DNA from: Psoroptes ovis
Lineage: Eukaryota > Arthropoda > Arachnida > Sarcoptiformes > Psoroptidae
Length of the DNA stretch: 64,000 bases
Direction: 5' to 3'
Assembly (NCBI GenBank): GCA_002943765.1
Contig: PQWQ01000013.1
Location: 248,001-312,000 of the forward strand
Part shown: positions 12,501-24,400 of the stretch, in pieces
How the letters are laid out: each line of letters starts with the position of its first letter
Numbering within the stretch: position 1 is the first letter of the stretch
Made by a program: the position numbers and the translations under genes
Notes under the pieces: model-generated
Seen by the model: the letters and a program-made list of their open reading frames with translations, nothing else
What the model was told of the DNA's origin: nothing
Database searches by the model: none

Positions 12501-13789
12501 TTTTAGTTTATATTTGTTTATTTAGAACATATCATTTTATTTTTATTTGCCAATGAGAATATATAGAGGGCAACAAATTTTTTTTTCGAATTCTCCATCG
12601 CTATCTTTCAAGTACTTTTCTTTTAATTAAATGAAAATTGGAAATGAATAAAATTTCATTTGAAATTGAAAATGATTTCAATTATAATTTCATGAATTTT
12701 TACGGCCAGCAAAATGATGATAACAGTAATATTCAATGAACAAACTGAAAACAAATGCAACAATATTTAATACAATCAATGAATGTTTTGTTTTTTATTT
12801 TGTTTTTGGAAATTATTTTTCAATTTTCACACATTTTAAAATTGAATTAACGAATTTTTTTCACGCATAACTTAATCAATCAATGATGAACTGAATAAAA
12901 AAAATGGGGTCCAGAATTTTCGGTTTAGGAGTATCAAAACAACCAGAATAACAATCGGTACAATAATTGTACAAATGAATTTTTTTCTTTTTGAATTATT
13001 CCTGTTCATATGTTTGTCAAAGAGAATTGTATTAAAAATTCTGGATATTCTGGTCGAAATTGAGTGAAACAACAAAAAAAAAAGAGATTCAGGACCATAG
13101 GTTCATAGCAAAGCATTTGATTAAAATTGTCAAAAGCGTACAGAATTTCACGGCAAAAAACCATTTCAGAATTTCCCAATTTCATCTTTTATTTTCATTC
13201 TTAAGTCATTATAATTATCGTTTATCATTTTAATAATTCTTTCAACGCTAAATTTCATCAAATACTTATTTTTATTTGATAACAAATAACAAGACGAATT
13301 AAAGTAGACAAGAAAAAATGGTCCAATTATCAAAAAATTTACTACTGGCTGTAAGAGCTGTACCCAAAAAAAATCCCTAAATTGCAAAATTTTTTCAAAA
13401 CTTGTTTTTTAATAATTATTTTATTTTCATTTCCATTTTTTAGTTCATTTGGTTTCATTTAAATTCAATTCAATTTTTTGATGATGATCAAAATTGAAGA
13501 AGAAAAAAATTTCATTATTTTTTCCTGTATACGGAAAACTTACAATTTTTCATTATTATTGTTATTATTATTTCTAAAATAATAATGAAATGTTAAAATT
13601 ACAATAAAAAATCATTTTTTTATGTGAAATATTTCAGTTTTATTTGATGAAATCATATAAAAATTTTTCAATTTCAGAATGAAATGAAATGGAATGAAAT
13701 ATTCAGTTTTGTTCTTTACATTTTCAATGTCTATATGAAGAATGCAAATGCCTTTGGATGTGCAATGATAACGGAGGAAATATTCATCG
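9573..13789. other. Gene-poor AT-rich stretch
   Basis: No frame here has protein-like composition plus splice logic. The longer frames are poly-Asn, Ile or Phe readings of simple repeats (for example the overlapping pair around 11543-12115). Trinucleotide ATT/AAT and poly-A/T tracts are frequent. The only GC-rich patch is 12340-12450, which contains a CTCF-like word (see separate entry). Confidence 0.6.
12405..12417. promoter_or_regulatory. CTCF-like motif in a GC-rich patch
   Basis: AGGGTGGCGCTGC contains GGTGGCGCT, the core reported for arthropod CTCF (AGGTGGCGC). It stands in a short GC-rich island within very AT-rich DNA. A single word match can be chance; no binding evidence is available. 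Confidence 0.3.
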
Positions 13790-14025
13790 TGCAGCGCCCT
13801 CGTGTCGGTCAAGCTCGTGGAGACGGGGTAGTGGCATGTTGGTAGAACGCGATGAGCAGATGAGCTGGCATTTGTTCAGATTGTATATAAAAGACTTGAT
13901 AAGAGAAACCGTCTTGTCATTCATTTTGTTATTCACACTGTGTCAACAACAGCAATAATTTTAATAAATCGAATAAAATCCGATTATTTTTGGTGAAAAG
14001 TACTTAATCGAGTCCAAATTGTGTC
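13790..14025 (+). repeat. 5' LTR of the Ty3/gypsy element
   Basis: 236 bp, identical by eye to 18127-18362. It begins TGCAGCGCCC and ends GTGTC. A TATA box (TATATAAAAG, 13884-13893) marks the U3 promoter, and two AATAAA signals (13963-13968, 13972-13977) mark R/U5. The ends do not form the usual TG...CA pair: the start fits but the last bases are TC. Confidence 0.93.
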
Positions 14026-14027
14026 AC

Positions 14028-14040
14028 TGGTGTCAGGAGT
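14028..14040 (+). other. Primer-binding site complementary to tRNA-Leu
   Basis: TGGTGTCAGGAGT starts two bases after the LTR. It is the exact complement of a 13-nt 3' end, ACTCCTGACACCA, as found in animal tRNA-Leu species whose acceptor begins GTCAGGA. The tRNA match rests on my knowledge of animal tRNA-Leu, not on a search. Confidence 0.75.
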
Positions 14041-14048
14041 AACCGAAG

Positions 14049-15227
14049 ATGGACATAGCGCAGATCCGAAAAGAGATTACTGTTCGATGGAACAAAATAA
14101 AGTCGAACACGATCACGGCCGAGGACGGGGAACGCATAAAGATATTGGCAAAATTTTTGGTAGATTTTGAAAACAACCCAGAATTATCGGAAGCAGATCT
14201 GGAGAAATCGGCGGAATACCATCAGAAGATCGGCGACGTATTGGACGCGCTCAAAAAGAACCGGTCAGACAACATTGTGAATATGGACAAGGTGAAGTTA
14301 CAATTTTCGGGGCGCCCGGAGGACTGGCCTCGTTTTGAGGGCCTGTTAACGTCAACGCTGAGCAAAGGTAATTGGTCCTGTGAGGAAAAATTTATGTTAT
14401 TGGAAGCAGCGTTGCCTCACTGGCTTAAAAGTATTATACCAGTTGATGTTAATGAACATAATTTCGCTTGGGTATTGGATTATCTCACAAGAAAATTTGG
14501 ATCGCAAAAGGTACATGCCCAGACAGCTTTTCAAAATTTTCTCCAAATGCAATTAGATCGTTCAATGGGTATCGTAGATATCATTTTCGAAATTGAAAAT
14601 AAGTATAACCGGGCTATTGGAGCCGGGGTGACGGTAACAGAACTGGCTCGTCCATTTATGGTAGTAGTCCAAGCGCTGTTATCGGCGTTCCCGTTTTTAA
14701 AGCCGTCGGTGTTGCCCGTATTGGACGGAACACCAGAAGCAGTGATTGGCAAATTAAAAGAGATCGCAGATAAGGAAATGATGTTGAGTGTTAGTCGACG
14801 AAATAATTCGGTCCGCCCCAGAAGCAATGGCAGTGGTATTGGTCAAGTCATACAACGATCAAATCGGCAGAGTACGAGCATTGGTGCAAGAGTTGGTGGT
14901 GGCCCAACAAAGAAATGTTTATTTTGTGGTCGGGACAATCACCCCTCGTATAAATGTACAATGGGTACAGTCAATGAAAGAACACGTGTGGCGGAAAGAA
15001 AAAAAGTATGCTTCCGTTGTTTAAAAGGTGGGCATACTGGAGCCCAGTGTACATCGCCTGTAAAATGTGATCATTGTCGAGGAAACCATTCAACGGCATT
15101 GTGCCGTAGGCGTACATTAAACAATAACGTGAATCTTGGTACAACAATGGAACGTGAAGATAATGCAGATATCGAAAGTGCAACTGAATTGACGAATTTA
15201 AACGACGTGGCCCTCCCAGACAACTAA
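14049..15227 (+). CDS. Retrotransposon Gag (392 aa)
   Basis: Capsid and nucleocapsid polyprotein that coats the element RNA. The N-terminus is a charged helical segment. Residues ~75-225 form a capsid-like domain with a Phe-Ser-Gly-x-x-x-x-Trp entry. After a basic linker come three zinc knuckles: CLFCGRDNHPSYKC and CFRCLKGGHTGAQC (both CX2CX4HX4C) and CDHCRGNHSTALC (CX2CX3HX4C). The start ATG lies eight bases after the primer site. The frame ends at a TAA 22 nt past a slippery heptamer, so Gag is the product when ribosomes do not shift. The frame is intact. Confidence 0.9.
   Translation: MDIAQIRKEITVRWNKIKSNTITAEDGERIKILAKFLVDFENNPELSEADLEKSAEYHQKIGDVLDALKKNRSDNIVNMDKVKLQFSGRPEDWPRFEGLLTSTLSKGNWSCEEKFMLLEAALPHWLKSIIPVDVNEHNFAWVLDYLTRKFGSQKVHAQTAFQNFLQMQLDRSMGIVDIIFEIENKYNRAIGAGVTVTELARPFMVVVQALLSAFPFLKPSVLPVLDGTPEAVIGKLKEIADKEMMLSVSRRNNSVRPRSNGSGIGQVIQRSNRQSTSIGARVGGGPTKKCLFCGRDNHPSYKCTMGTVNERTRVAERKKVCFRCLKGGHTGAQCTSPVKCDHCRGNHSTALCRRRTLNNNVNLGTTMEREDNADIESATELTNLNDVALPDN
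15197..15203 (+). promoter_or_regulatory. Programmed -1 frameshift heptamer at the gag/pol junction
   Basis: T TTA AAC in the gag reading register is the classical X XXY YYZ slippery heptamer. The pol frame lies at -1 relative to gag and is open from 15188, just after a TGA at 15185-15187, so the shift must happen between 15188 and the gag stop. The heptamer sits inside that 40-nt overlap. I could not pick out a convincing downstream pseudoknot by eye. Confidence 0.85.
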
Positions 15228-18116
15228 TCACATTCAAGGTCCGAATTGATAATAAAATTTTTGATTGTCTATTTGATACAGGTGCTTTACATTCATTTAT
15301 ATCATTAAAAACGATTAAAAAATTAAATATTACTCCTGTACCGTGTAATTTTTTCGTTGTGTTGGGCGATAAGAGTAGAGCCAAATGTCTCGGGAGGGCG
15401 AAGCTTTCGTTATCAATCGATAAATATTCTAGAGTAGTTGACTTTATCGTTTTAAAAAATTTATCATATGAGGTGATCGCTGGTATGGATGTAATCTACG
15501 ACTTTGAATTAGAAATGTTGAAGAACAGAAGTATTACCTGCATGGGGTATCCAATCCAATGCAACAACATAACAACCACAAGTGATTCAGAAGATTTGAA
15601 TAAAGTCCTGGATTGTTTCAAGAATCTTTTCGGGGGTATTGGAAAAAACGGAAGAATACGTCATGATATCGTATTAACAGAAAATAAAACAATTTGTCAT
15701 AAGTTGCAGAGTATCCCGCATAATTGGAAGAAACAATTAAGCGAACACATAGATAAGCTATTAAGAGAAAACATTATCGAAGAATCAAATAGCAATTTCA
15801 GATCGAGAATTGTTCCGATCCACAAAAAAGATGGGTCGATTAGAATGGCTATCGACTATCGTGATCTCAATAAAATAACGCGTATGGACGCTTTTCCGAT
15901 GCCAGCAATAAAATCAATCATATCGAAGTTAACAGGCGCAAAAATTTTTTCGAAATTAGATCTGAAATCGGGATATTATCAAATTGAGATGGAACAACGA
16001 GCAAAAAAGTATACCGCCTTCGCATTCGAGAATAAATTGTATCAATTCACAAGAATGCCGTTTGGATTGTCCGCGGCACCGCAAACATTTCAACGACTAA
16101 TGAACGTAATTTTGGGGCACCTATCGTTCGTGGAATGCTATTTAGACGATATTTTAATTTTTAGCAGGTCGGAAGGAGAGCATGTAGAGCATCTACAGAA
16201 AGTATTGACGATTTTGAAAAAAGAAAATTTGCGGTTAAACCCAGAAAAATGTTCGTTTGGTACAAGAGAAGTAGACTATTTGGGACTCAGATTGGCTGAT
16301 GGTAAAAGGTCAATCATGACAGAAAATCAGATGAAAATATTGCGGTTCCCAAGGCCCACGAACCAAAAAGAAGTTTTAACATTTGTTGGTATGGCTGGTT
16401 TTTATCGAGACTTGATAAAAGATTTCGCTCAATTGGCAAATCCGTTGTATAACTGCGCAAAATTGAAACAGTTCATATGGGGGGAAAAAGAAGAACGAGC
16501 GTTCGTGTTAATCCAAAAGAAAGTAGCAGAGAACGAAACAATAAATATACCAGACCCCTCAAAAAAATTCATCGTTACGACCGACGCTTCAGACTTGGGA
16601 TACGGCGCAACATTATCGCAAATGGTTAATGGCGAAAAGGTGCCGGTTGATTTTTTCTCGAGAATGTTTACGGCGGCACAAAGAAGATATGCCACTTATG
16701 ACAAAGAGGCGACGGCTATCATGGAGATATTACTTACTGGGCCGCAAATTTAGGATCGAAACAGACCACAAACCTTTGAAATGGCTATTGTCAAAAGCTG
16801 ACTGTTCAGGCCGATTGGGGCGCATGGTCATGAAGCTAATGGAGTACGAAATTGAAGGTATCGATTATATCAAAGGAACTGACAATGTTTTGGCAGACAC
16901 GTTAAGTCGAATACAATTGAATTTGATGAATCACGGGCTACATGAGCCAATAGATGAAGTAATACGAAAAGACCAAAAAAATTTCATATTGATCAATGGG
17001 AGATGGTTCAAAACAGATGGTAACATTAACCGATTGTACATACGAGATTATGCGGAACAAGCAGAAATATTGAAAGAAATTCATAATAATGGACATTGTG
17101 GTATGTTCAAAAACCAAGAAGAATTAAGAAAACGATTTTGGTGGCCAGGTTGGCGCAAAGACTTACAAATGTTCTTAAGAAAATGTGACCGTTGTGCGAA
17201 ATTTAAAGACGATTGGGAACCGACTCGCCTGCCAATGGTAGAGCAACAAATTCCGAAAGATAACTGGCAGAAATTGGGAATAGACATCTGTGGTCCTTTG
17301 GAGAGAACGCATAATGGTAATCGATACATATTGGTTCTACAGGATTACCGTTCTAGGTTTTTGGCAGCAAAGGCACTGGCTGACGTCAAAGCAGATAGCA
17401 TTATAGATTGGCTGAAGGTAAAATTCGAAGAACTGGGATGGCCAGAGACAATCGTATGCGATAAAGGATCGCAATTTGAAAGTGCGAAATTCAAATGTTT
17501 TTCGGAAAACGCTGGTATTGAATTACGCTTTGCGTCAGTAGCTCATCACCAAACGAATGGCATGATAGAAAGGGTGATTCGCACTCTGGAACAAATGATT
17601 AGAACAACGGTATTAGATATTGCAGATTGGGACAGCCACTTGCAGAATTTGGTAAACGTCTATAATGATTCAGTACATCATGTAACAAAGGTATCTCCGT
17701 TCAAAGTAATGTTTAATCGGGACAGAATTTCGGTATTGGATCGAAAATATAATCTGGCTAGAGAAGTTATGAACCCAATAACCATGAACGAAACGGTCGA
17801 CAAGAATAACCTGGTAGGAAAAAGTCGTCAAAAGCAGCAATACGATCGAAAGAATCGACTGGAAGAAGTCAGAGTGGGTGATCTCGTTTTATGGCATTCG
17901 GCTGGACGGTCATTGGGATCGTCAAGGAAATTAAACCAAAAGTGGAAAGGCCCATTTCGAGTAACAAAAGTTATTGAGACCAACGTGGAAATCAGAGGCG
18001 ATTCCGGTAACACAAAATTGGTGCATCGTAATCACGTTAAGAAATGGTTTGATAGCGATCGAATGGCGCTAGAGAAAATTCGGAGTCGCGGTCGGCCCAG
18101 ATTGAAATCAGGACCT

Positions 18117-18126
18117 GGGGGGGAGG
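18117..18126 (+). other. Polypurine tract for plus-strand priming
   Basis: GGGGGGGAGG ends directly against the 3' LTR at 18127, the expected place and composition for the second-strand primer. Confidence 0.8.
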
Positions 18127-18362
18127 TGCAGCGCCCTCGTGTCGGTCAAGCTCGTGGAGACGGGGTAGTGGCATGTTGGTAGAACGCGATGAGCAGATGA
18201 GCTGGCATTTGTTCAGATTGTATATAAAAGACTTGATAAGAGAAACCGTCTTGTCATTCATTTTGTTATTCACACTGTGTCAACAACAGCAATAATTTTA
18301 ATAAATCGAATAAAATCCGATTATTTTTGGTGAAAAGTACTTAATCGAGTCCAAATTGTGTC
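18127..18362 (+). repeat. 3' LTR of the Ty3/gypsy element
   Basis: 236 bp, identical by eye to the 5' LTR. It contains the last codons and stop (to 18182) of the pol-derived frame, so this part of U3 is both coding and regulatory. Confidence 0.93.
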
Positions 18363-18363
18363 G

Positions 18364-18406
18364 AAATATATCATTTATCGTCGAAAGACGAAAATATATC
18401 ATTTAT
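18364..18406. repeat. Short tandem duplication directly 3' of the LTR
   Basis: AAATATATCATTTAT occurs at 18364-18378 and again at 18392-18406, separated by 13 nt. It is not the element's own target duplication. Confidence 0.6.
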
Positions 18407-21400
18407 TATTATAATGTTGAAAAATATGAAATCGAAATTTCTAAATTCTGAAATTTGCTTATTCTATATTCATATTTTCATTTGTTTTCACATACATTTT
18501 CATTCATTTTTCATTCATTTTCAAGCCACTCTCTATTCATTTCTATTCAATCATTCATTATTATTATTATTATTCAAAATTTACAAATTGCAAAATTTCA
18601 ATGTTTTCTTTTTCATTTGTTTGATTCCGGAATCCTCTTTCCTCCTTTTTTTTTGCTTGTTGTAAAATATTTTTCAAAAATAAAAAATATTAAAATATTA
18701 AAATTCAATTTTCATCTGAAAATTTCATTTTTTTTCTCCGAGAAAAAATGAAATTTTTCTCTCCGAATTTCATCAATGATTATGCAATGAAATGTGAATG
18801 ACAACAGAGATGGCGAACCAGATATTATTTGTAAAATGGGAAAAACAGGCAAAAATTTTAATAATATCAAATCAATATTCGATACTTACTTGGTTTCGAA
18901 AAAAAGTCAAATATCATAAATTGATGTTATTGGAAAATGAAAAAAAAACATGATTCTCCGAGAAAAGATACCTTTTGGTAACACATGTAAAGGTAACAAG
19001 GAAAATATTTTCAAATAATTTATGTTTGACCAATGTAATATTTATTTGTCACTCAAAAAAAAAATACATTCAAAATTGAACATGACACTTTGCAAAGTAA
19101 ATTTGGAATATTTTCACAATTCTGTAAAATTAGGAATTTGAAATGACATCGATTTTCGTTTCATTTCGATTCGTTATTATTAATGTTACTGATGCTTTTG
19201 AATGGCGATAATAATGACAATTTTTACAGTATTTTCAGGAAAATATTTGTTTTTAATCAATCAATCATATTCAACTATTTATTTATTTATAATAATGATC
19301 ATTATTTATTTACAATTTTTTCATTTCATTTCACTTTTTCCTCGCTACCCTGATGATTTGAAAGGAAATGGACAAATTTCACATTTTCAAACACAAACAT
19401 CCGATGATGATCATTATGATTATAATCGTTTTATTCTTCCTAGATAGATATTTGTTTTCTTTCAATTTTTCATAATAAATTGGAAAATATTTTCATTTTT
19501 CTGAGGAGAGAAAATGATAAATTGATCAAATAAATCAATCAATTTATTTGAAAATTTCAAAGTGAAATGAAAAAATTTTTGTTTGTGTGTTTGGTTCATT
19601 TGCAATCAATTGTGTGAAAAAAAATGAAATGAAATTGAAATAAATATTTTTAAAATTGAAATTGTTGAAAATAATATGACGAAAAATGTTTGGAAAAAAA
19701 TGTGAAAAAATTCCAAAGTAAACTTTTAACTGTCCAAACGCACCGACACACGTAGAAACACAAACAAGTTGACATTTATTTAATTTATTTATTGACATTG
19801 GCAGCAGTTATAGCAATGGCGATGATGATAGTAAAAGGTAGAAAGGTAGAAAAAAGAGTACGAAAAAATATTATTTATGAAATATCAAATCAAGTGAAAA
19901 TTGAAATTAAATCAAATCAAAATCAAATCACCGAAGTAAAAGTAAAAATTTTTCAAGCATACAAATTGAATTCATTCAATTTTTTTCACATTTGATTCAA
20001 TATAAATTTAGTCACTTAAAAAAATATCTGAAGAATTTTTCTTATCGTCAATTTTTTATTTTTCTCAGAAAAAAAATGTAAAAAATGAAATAATATAAAA
20101 ATAAACAAACGATAACAAGCAACAACAACTACATAAACAACAATGACAATAATAATCGTAATAGATGTGAATCAAATTGTTACACAATGAATGAATGATT
20201 CAAAATGGTTAAATCATATTTTTGAAAAAGAAAAAACCATATATTCGATAAATGTTTAGTTGTTTAATTGTATATGGGTTCCATTGGCATTTGAAAATTT
20301 CTCTTTATTTTCGGGGTATTTATATATAAATTCTTGGCTTGAATCATTTTGGAAATGATAAAAAAAAAATTGTCGAGCGCATGTTAAGAATTGATTCATT
20401 CAACAAGAATTAGTCTTTATCTCGATATTGTGTAACATGAACCAGAATCAAATTCAAGAAAGGAAAGGAATAAAATGATAATAATCCTTGAATAGACTGC
20501 GCAGGCTTTGCCCCACATAGCTTAAGCGTCTGTTATTCATTAGTTTATTTTGTTTTTTTCACCAATTCCAATCAATTTCCAATCTTTCTTTTTTTTGGAT
20601 TTATTTTTCGAAAACTTTTTTCAGACTGGAGTTCATCAGAAATCGAAAGATAGGATAAGATAAAATAGAAACTGATTTGAAAAATGGTAGAAAACGAAAA
20701 ACCGAATCGAAGATAGATAAATCAATGATATCAAAAATAGAATCCAACAAATCCGTGATACTTAACCGAGTTTATTGAAAAATTTCATTTTTCGAGCTGA
20801 AATCATCTCTGCCTGTGTTGCCGTGTGTGTTTGTTTTTTAATGTGTCATTTTTAAAACAAACAAAATTCATTCTAATACACAAATTCATAGATTCTATTT
20901 ATCTAATTCATTTATCGTTGATTAGAGATGATAAACACAAAGCAAAGCAAAACAGAAATGATGATAATAATAATAATAAAGAGAATTCAAAGAATACAAA
21001 CAAATGAAACAAATAAAAAGATTAAGAATAAGAAATAATAACTACTATAATGATAATGATAAACATGAAAAATAAAAAAATAAGGATAGATGGATAGATA
21101 AAAATAAAGATGGATAGAATGAGAACAAATACGAGTCAAACTGAATAAATAAATAATTTTAATTTCAATCGTCATGCAACATTCATATTCATCATCATTG
21201 TGATCATCGGTTATGATCAATGTGAGAAAACAATGAAAGAGATATGGAGTAATATATAAAACATGACCGCCCGAAAATTTTTGAATTAAAAAAACAATTC
21301 AAACAATAGCTATCGAAACATCTGGACATTTTATCATGATGATTTATCTTATCATTGAACGAAATAACATAATGAATTGTTCAAATTTTTCTTTAAATTT

Positions 21401-24400
21401 TGTTCTTCGAAAAATTTTCAAAATTTCAAAGAATTTGAAATGCTTAGCAATCTTTCTTTATTAATTTCTCTTTTTGGATGACAAATAAAAGTTCAGAGAA
21501 AAAAATGGATGCTAAGAATTTTTGAAAAAATTTTCAAATTAAATTTTCAATGGAAAAAAAATTTCACCAAAGAATTTGTTGAACCCGAAATGATGAAAAA
21601 AAATTCAATCAAAATCATCATCATAATCTAACACATTTACAAATGAAATTCTCTGTCTCTCTGTCTCTGTCTCGAATATATTATGTGTATTAACCATGAT
21701 GATAAATTTTTTTCATTTGATTTTCAAGTTTCAAATCAACGAAAGAATATAAAATTCGATTATCAAAGAAAAAAGTTTAGGGTTGGAAATATTAGATGAA
21801 TTTGAACCGAAAAAAAATTTTGAAACTTTTCTTTTCTTCATTTGAACTTTATTTATTTTATTTTACATTATTTTGATTTTGATTTAATTTGATTTGATTT
21901 GATTTGCTTCACTCTTTTCTTTCTTTTCTCAACTTATCTTATCTTATTCCTATTCTATTATTCTTTTAACCATGACGATAATCAATCGTTGTTGATGGTG
22001 AAAGAAGCAAATAGAAAAAAATGCAACAATATTCATTTGAAAATTTAGATTTATTGCTCATGAAAAAATTATTATTATCATTATTATTATCACTACAATA
22101 GAAGAATGAAGTGATGAAAAACAGTTGCAAATGATGCTACACAGAACAAAACAAAAAAAAATATTTGAAATTAGATTATGACAGTGATGAAGTTGAGAAA
22201 GTGAAAAAATGATGAAAAAAAATCCATTTATTTATGTGAAAATGTGAATTATGTGAAAACATAGACGATCATCGTGGTGGAATATATAATCATTGTGGAA
22301 TATACACATGGAATCGATTGATGATGATAATAATTTTCATTTTTTTTCACTCATTTGAGGGTATTCAATGATGATGACCACAAAACATGATATTTTTCGT
22401 TTTTGTTGTGTTCTGCTTTCATTACATCAAACACAACAGATAATGGATGAATGATTATATAACGAATGAATTTGTTTATTTGAATTTTTTTTTCGACAAA
22501 CGAATGAATCGATGAAGAATTCATTGAAACAGATATGAAAATATCAAAATAAAGATGAAAATACGTGATAGACTTAGATTTTGATCAACGATGATATGAT
22601 TATCATATGATAATCAAAATTATTTAGGGAATTTTTCTTTTTTTCTTTTGAATTTTTTTCTCAAAAGTTCGATTTTTTTCGTTATTATTTCGATCAATGG
22701 GAATTTTAAAGAAGAAATCATTGTTTTTTCTGACTTGATCCGTATTTTGTTTGATATCATTATATTTACAAAAGCATCAAAGAAGATAATCAAAAGCTAA
22801 TGATGATGATGATGATGATTCGATTTGCCCGATTGTTTTTGTTTTTTCTTTGGATGAAAATCGCAAAGGATTTCATCGATTTATAAATTCCCAATTATCT
22901 ATTCATGGTTTTTGCACGAATTTTTTTTCTATTTCACATTATTTTTCTATATGTTTTCAACAAAATTTTTCATTTTTAATTCAATACAATGTTTGTTTTA
23001 AAAAGAACAAGAAAACAAGCTAAAACAAAAACATAATTATAATAATAATAATGATAATCCTTTGCGAATGAAAATGAATTTTTAAAAATAAAAGTAAATA
23101 GAGAGACAAAATGAAACTGAAATTGCACAAAAAAAACTCAACAACAATTTTGAGAATTCTTTCCCTGTCTTCATGTTCTCTTTGGGAAAAAAACGTAAAA
23201 AAAACAAATAATGACGATAATCGACAAATAATGATTGCAATTACAGAATTTATAACAAATAAATAAAATGAAGAAAATACAAAAAAAATGAACAAACAAT
23301 CAATGAGACAAACAAACATTATTATTGTATCAGTCCAAACATTGTTGAATGGAAAATATTTATTTTAAATTTTATTTTTTTTACTTATAAAAAAATAAAA
23401 TTTTCTATCTTAATTAAGTGTAGTTTGTGTGTCTCTGTGTTCAATAATATATTTCAATTATTTTTGTTGTTTAATTGGAAGAACAAAAAGTACAGAGGAA
23501 AATGTTTGTTTTATTTTCATTTTTTTGGGCGTAATACACACGCCAGATATTTATGAAATAAAAGATCAAATTAAATAGTAGAAAAAATAATGAAATCAAA
23601 AATTTAAAAAAATAATAAATGAAAATAAATAAAACGAAATAAATGATATTAATGATTAATGAATAAATGTAAAAATGATTGTCATCACAATTCACACACA
23701 AAACAAAACATTAAATGTCAAGAATCGATTGATTGATTAAATGATTTTTTCCAATTTCAATATTCATTCTTTTGTAATGGTTTGTTTTCACATTGAGTTT
23801 CATCTCAAGTTTTTTTTTAGAACTCAAAAATATGAATTGTTGAATATTTAGGTCATTTATAAATTTTGCGTCGCTTGACGATAATTAAAAATTTGTAGTC
23901 AGACAAAAATAGAATGCGAATGAACACATACTGACCAAACGTGGCATCATTTGGAAAATTATAATAAATTTTGCAATTTCAAAGTTGTTGATTATGCAGC
24001 AGCAGTCCGTTTTAGATTCGTGGCAACATGTTTTCCTCAGAATTCACTATTTTAAATAACAGGAATATTCATTCATTCATTTGATATGAGTGGGTTTTTT
24101 TTCTCGGATAATTTGAATGTTTGAATATATTTTAATATTTTATTAATGAGAATGATAATAATATAAAAAAGTGAAAAATATCCAAAGAATTATGAATTTT
24201 TTCAAATGTAAATTTTTCTCTCTTTTTTTCAAATTCTATCATTTCATTCAAAATATATTTAAATGAATTTATATATATCACCATCAACGATGAATGAAGG
24301 AACAATGCATGAATAATGTAGAAATGTTTATCTTTCGATAACAGCAACAACAACCAACAATACAGTAATATTTTGGCAAACATCATCATCACCATATTAG

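Larger units (their letters stand above)
15188..18182 (+). pseudogene. Retrotransposon Pol: protease-RT-RNase H-integrase, frame broken in RNase H
   Basis: Pol is entered by -1 shifting. An aspartic protease with the Asp-Thr-Gly-Ala active site sits at 15275-15286. RT spans ~15700-16300 and has RMAIDYRDLN, FSKLDLKSGYYQI, the MPFGLSAAP block and the YLDD catalytic motif. RNase H starts with the TTDASDLGYGA motif. This frame stops at 16753. From the overlapping frame +1 downstream (usable from ~16722) the end of RNase H (ETDHKPLKWLL) continues into integrase: HNNGH with a downstream CDRC zinc finger, the D-D-E residues in IDICGPL, CDKGSQFES and MIERVIRTLEQ, and a C-terminal GPF module. A few RNase H residues appear to be missing at the junction, consistent with a small deletion. 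The frame runs 18 codons into the 3' LTR before stopping. Confidence 0.88.
13790..18362 (+). mobile_element. Ty3/gypsy-type LTR retrotransposon, 4573 bp, structurally complete but with broken pol
   Basis: The order is 5' LTR, tRNA-Leu primer site, gag, -1 frameshift into protease-RT-RNase H, integrase, polypurine tract and 3' LTR. RT before integrase places it with Ty3/gypsy (Metaviridae); there is no env. GC content and codon use differ sharply from the surroundings. The two 236-bp LTRs read identical, so insertion was recent. No matching target duplication is visible: the bases left of 13790 are CATCG and those right of 18362 are GAAAT. Pol is interrupted by a frame change in RNase H near 16721-16727, so this copy is unlikely to be autonomous. 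Confidence 0.93.

Noticed and set aside
13612..13958. Frames overlapping the 5' LTR
   Set aside because: They run through LTR sequence and AT-rich flank; the matching 3' LTR reading is explained by the pol C-terminus.
14531..15384. Antisense frames opposite gag and protease
   Set aside because: Shadows of the dense retrotransposon coding strand.
22597..22616. 20-bp perfect palindrome of AT-rich sequence
   Set aside because: Made of ATGAT/ATCAT units common throughout the window, so chance is likely.
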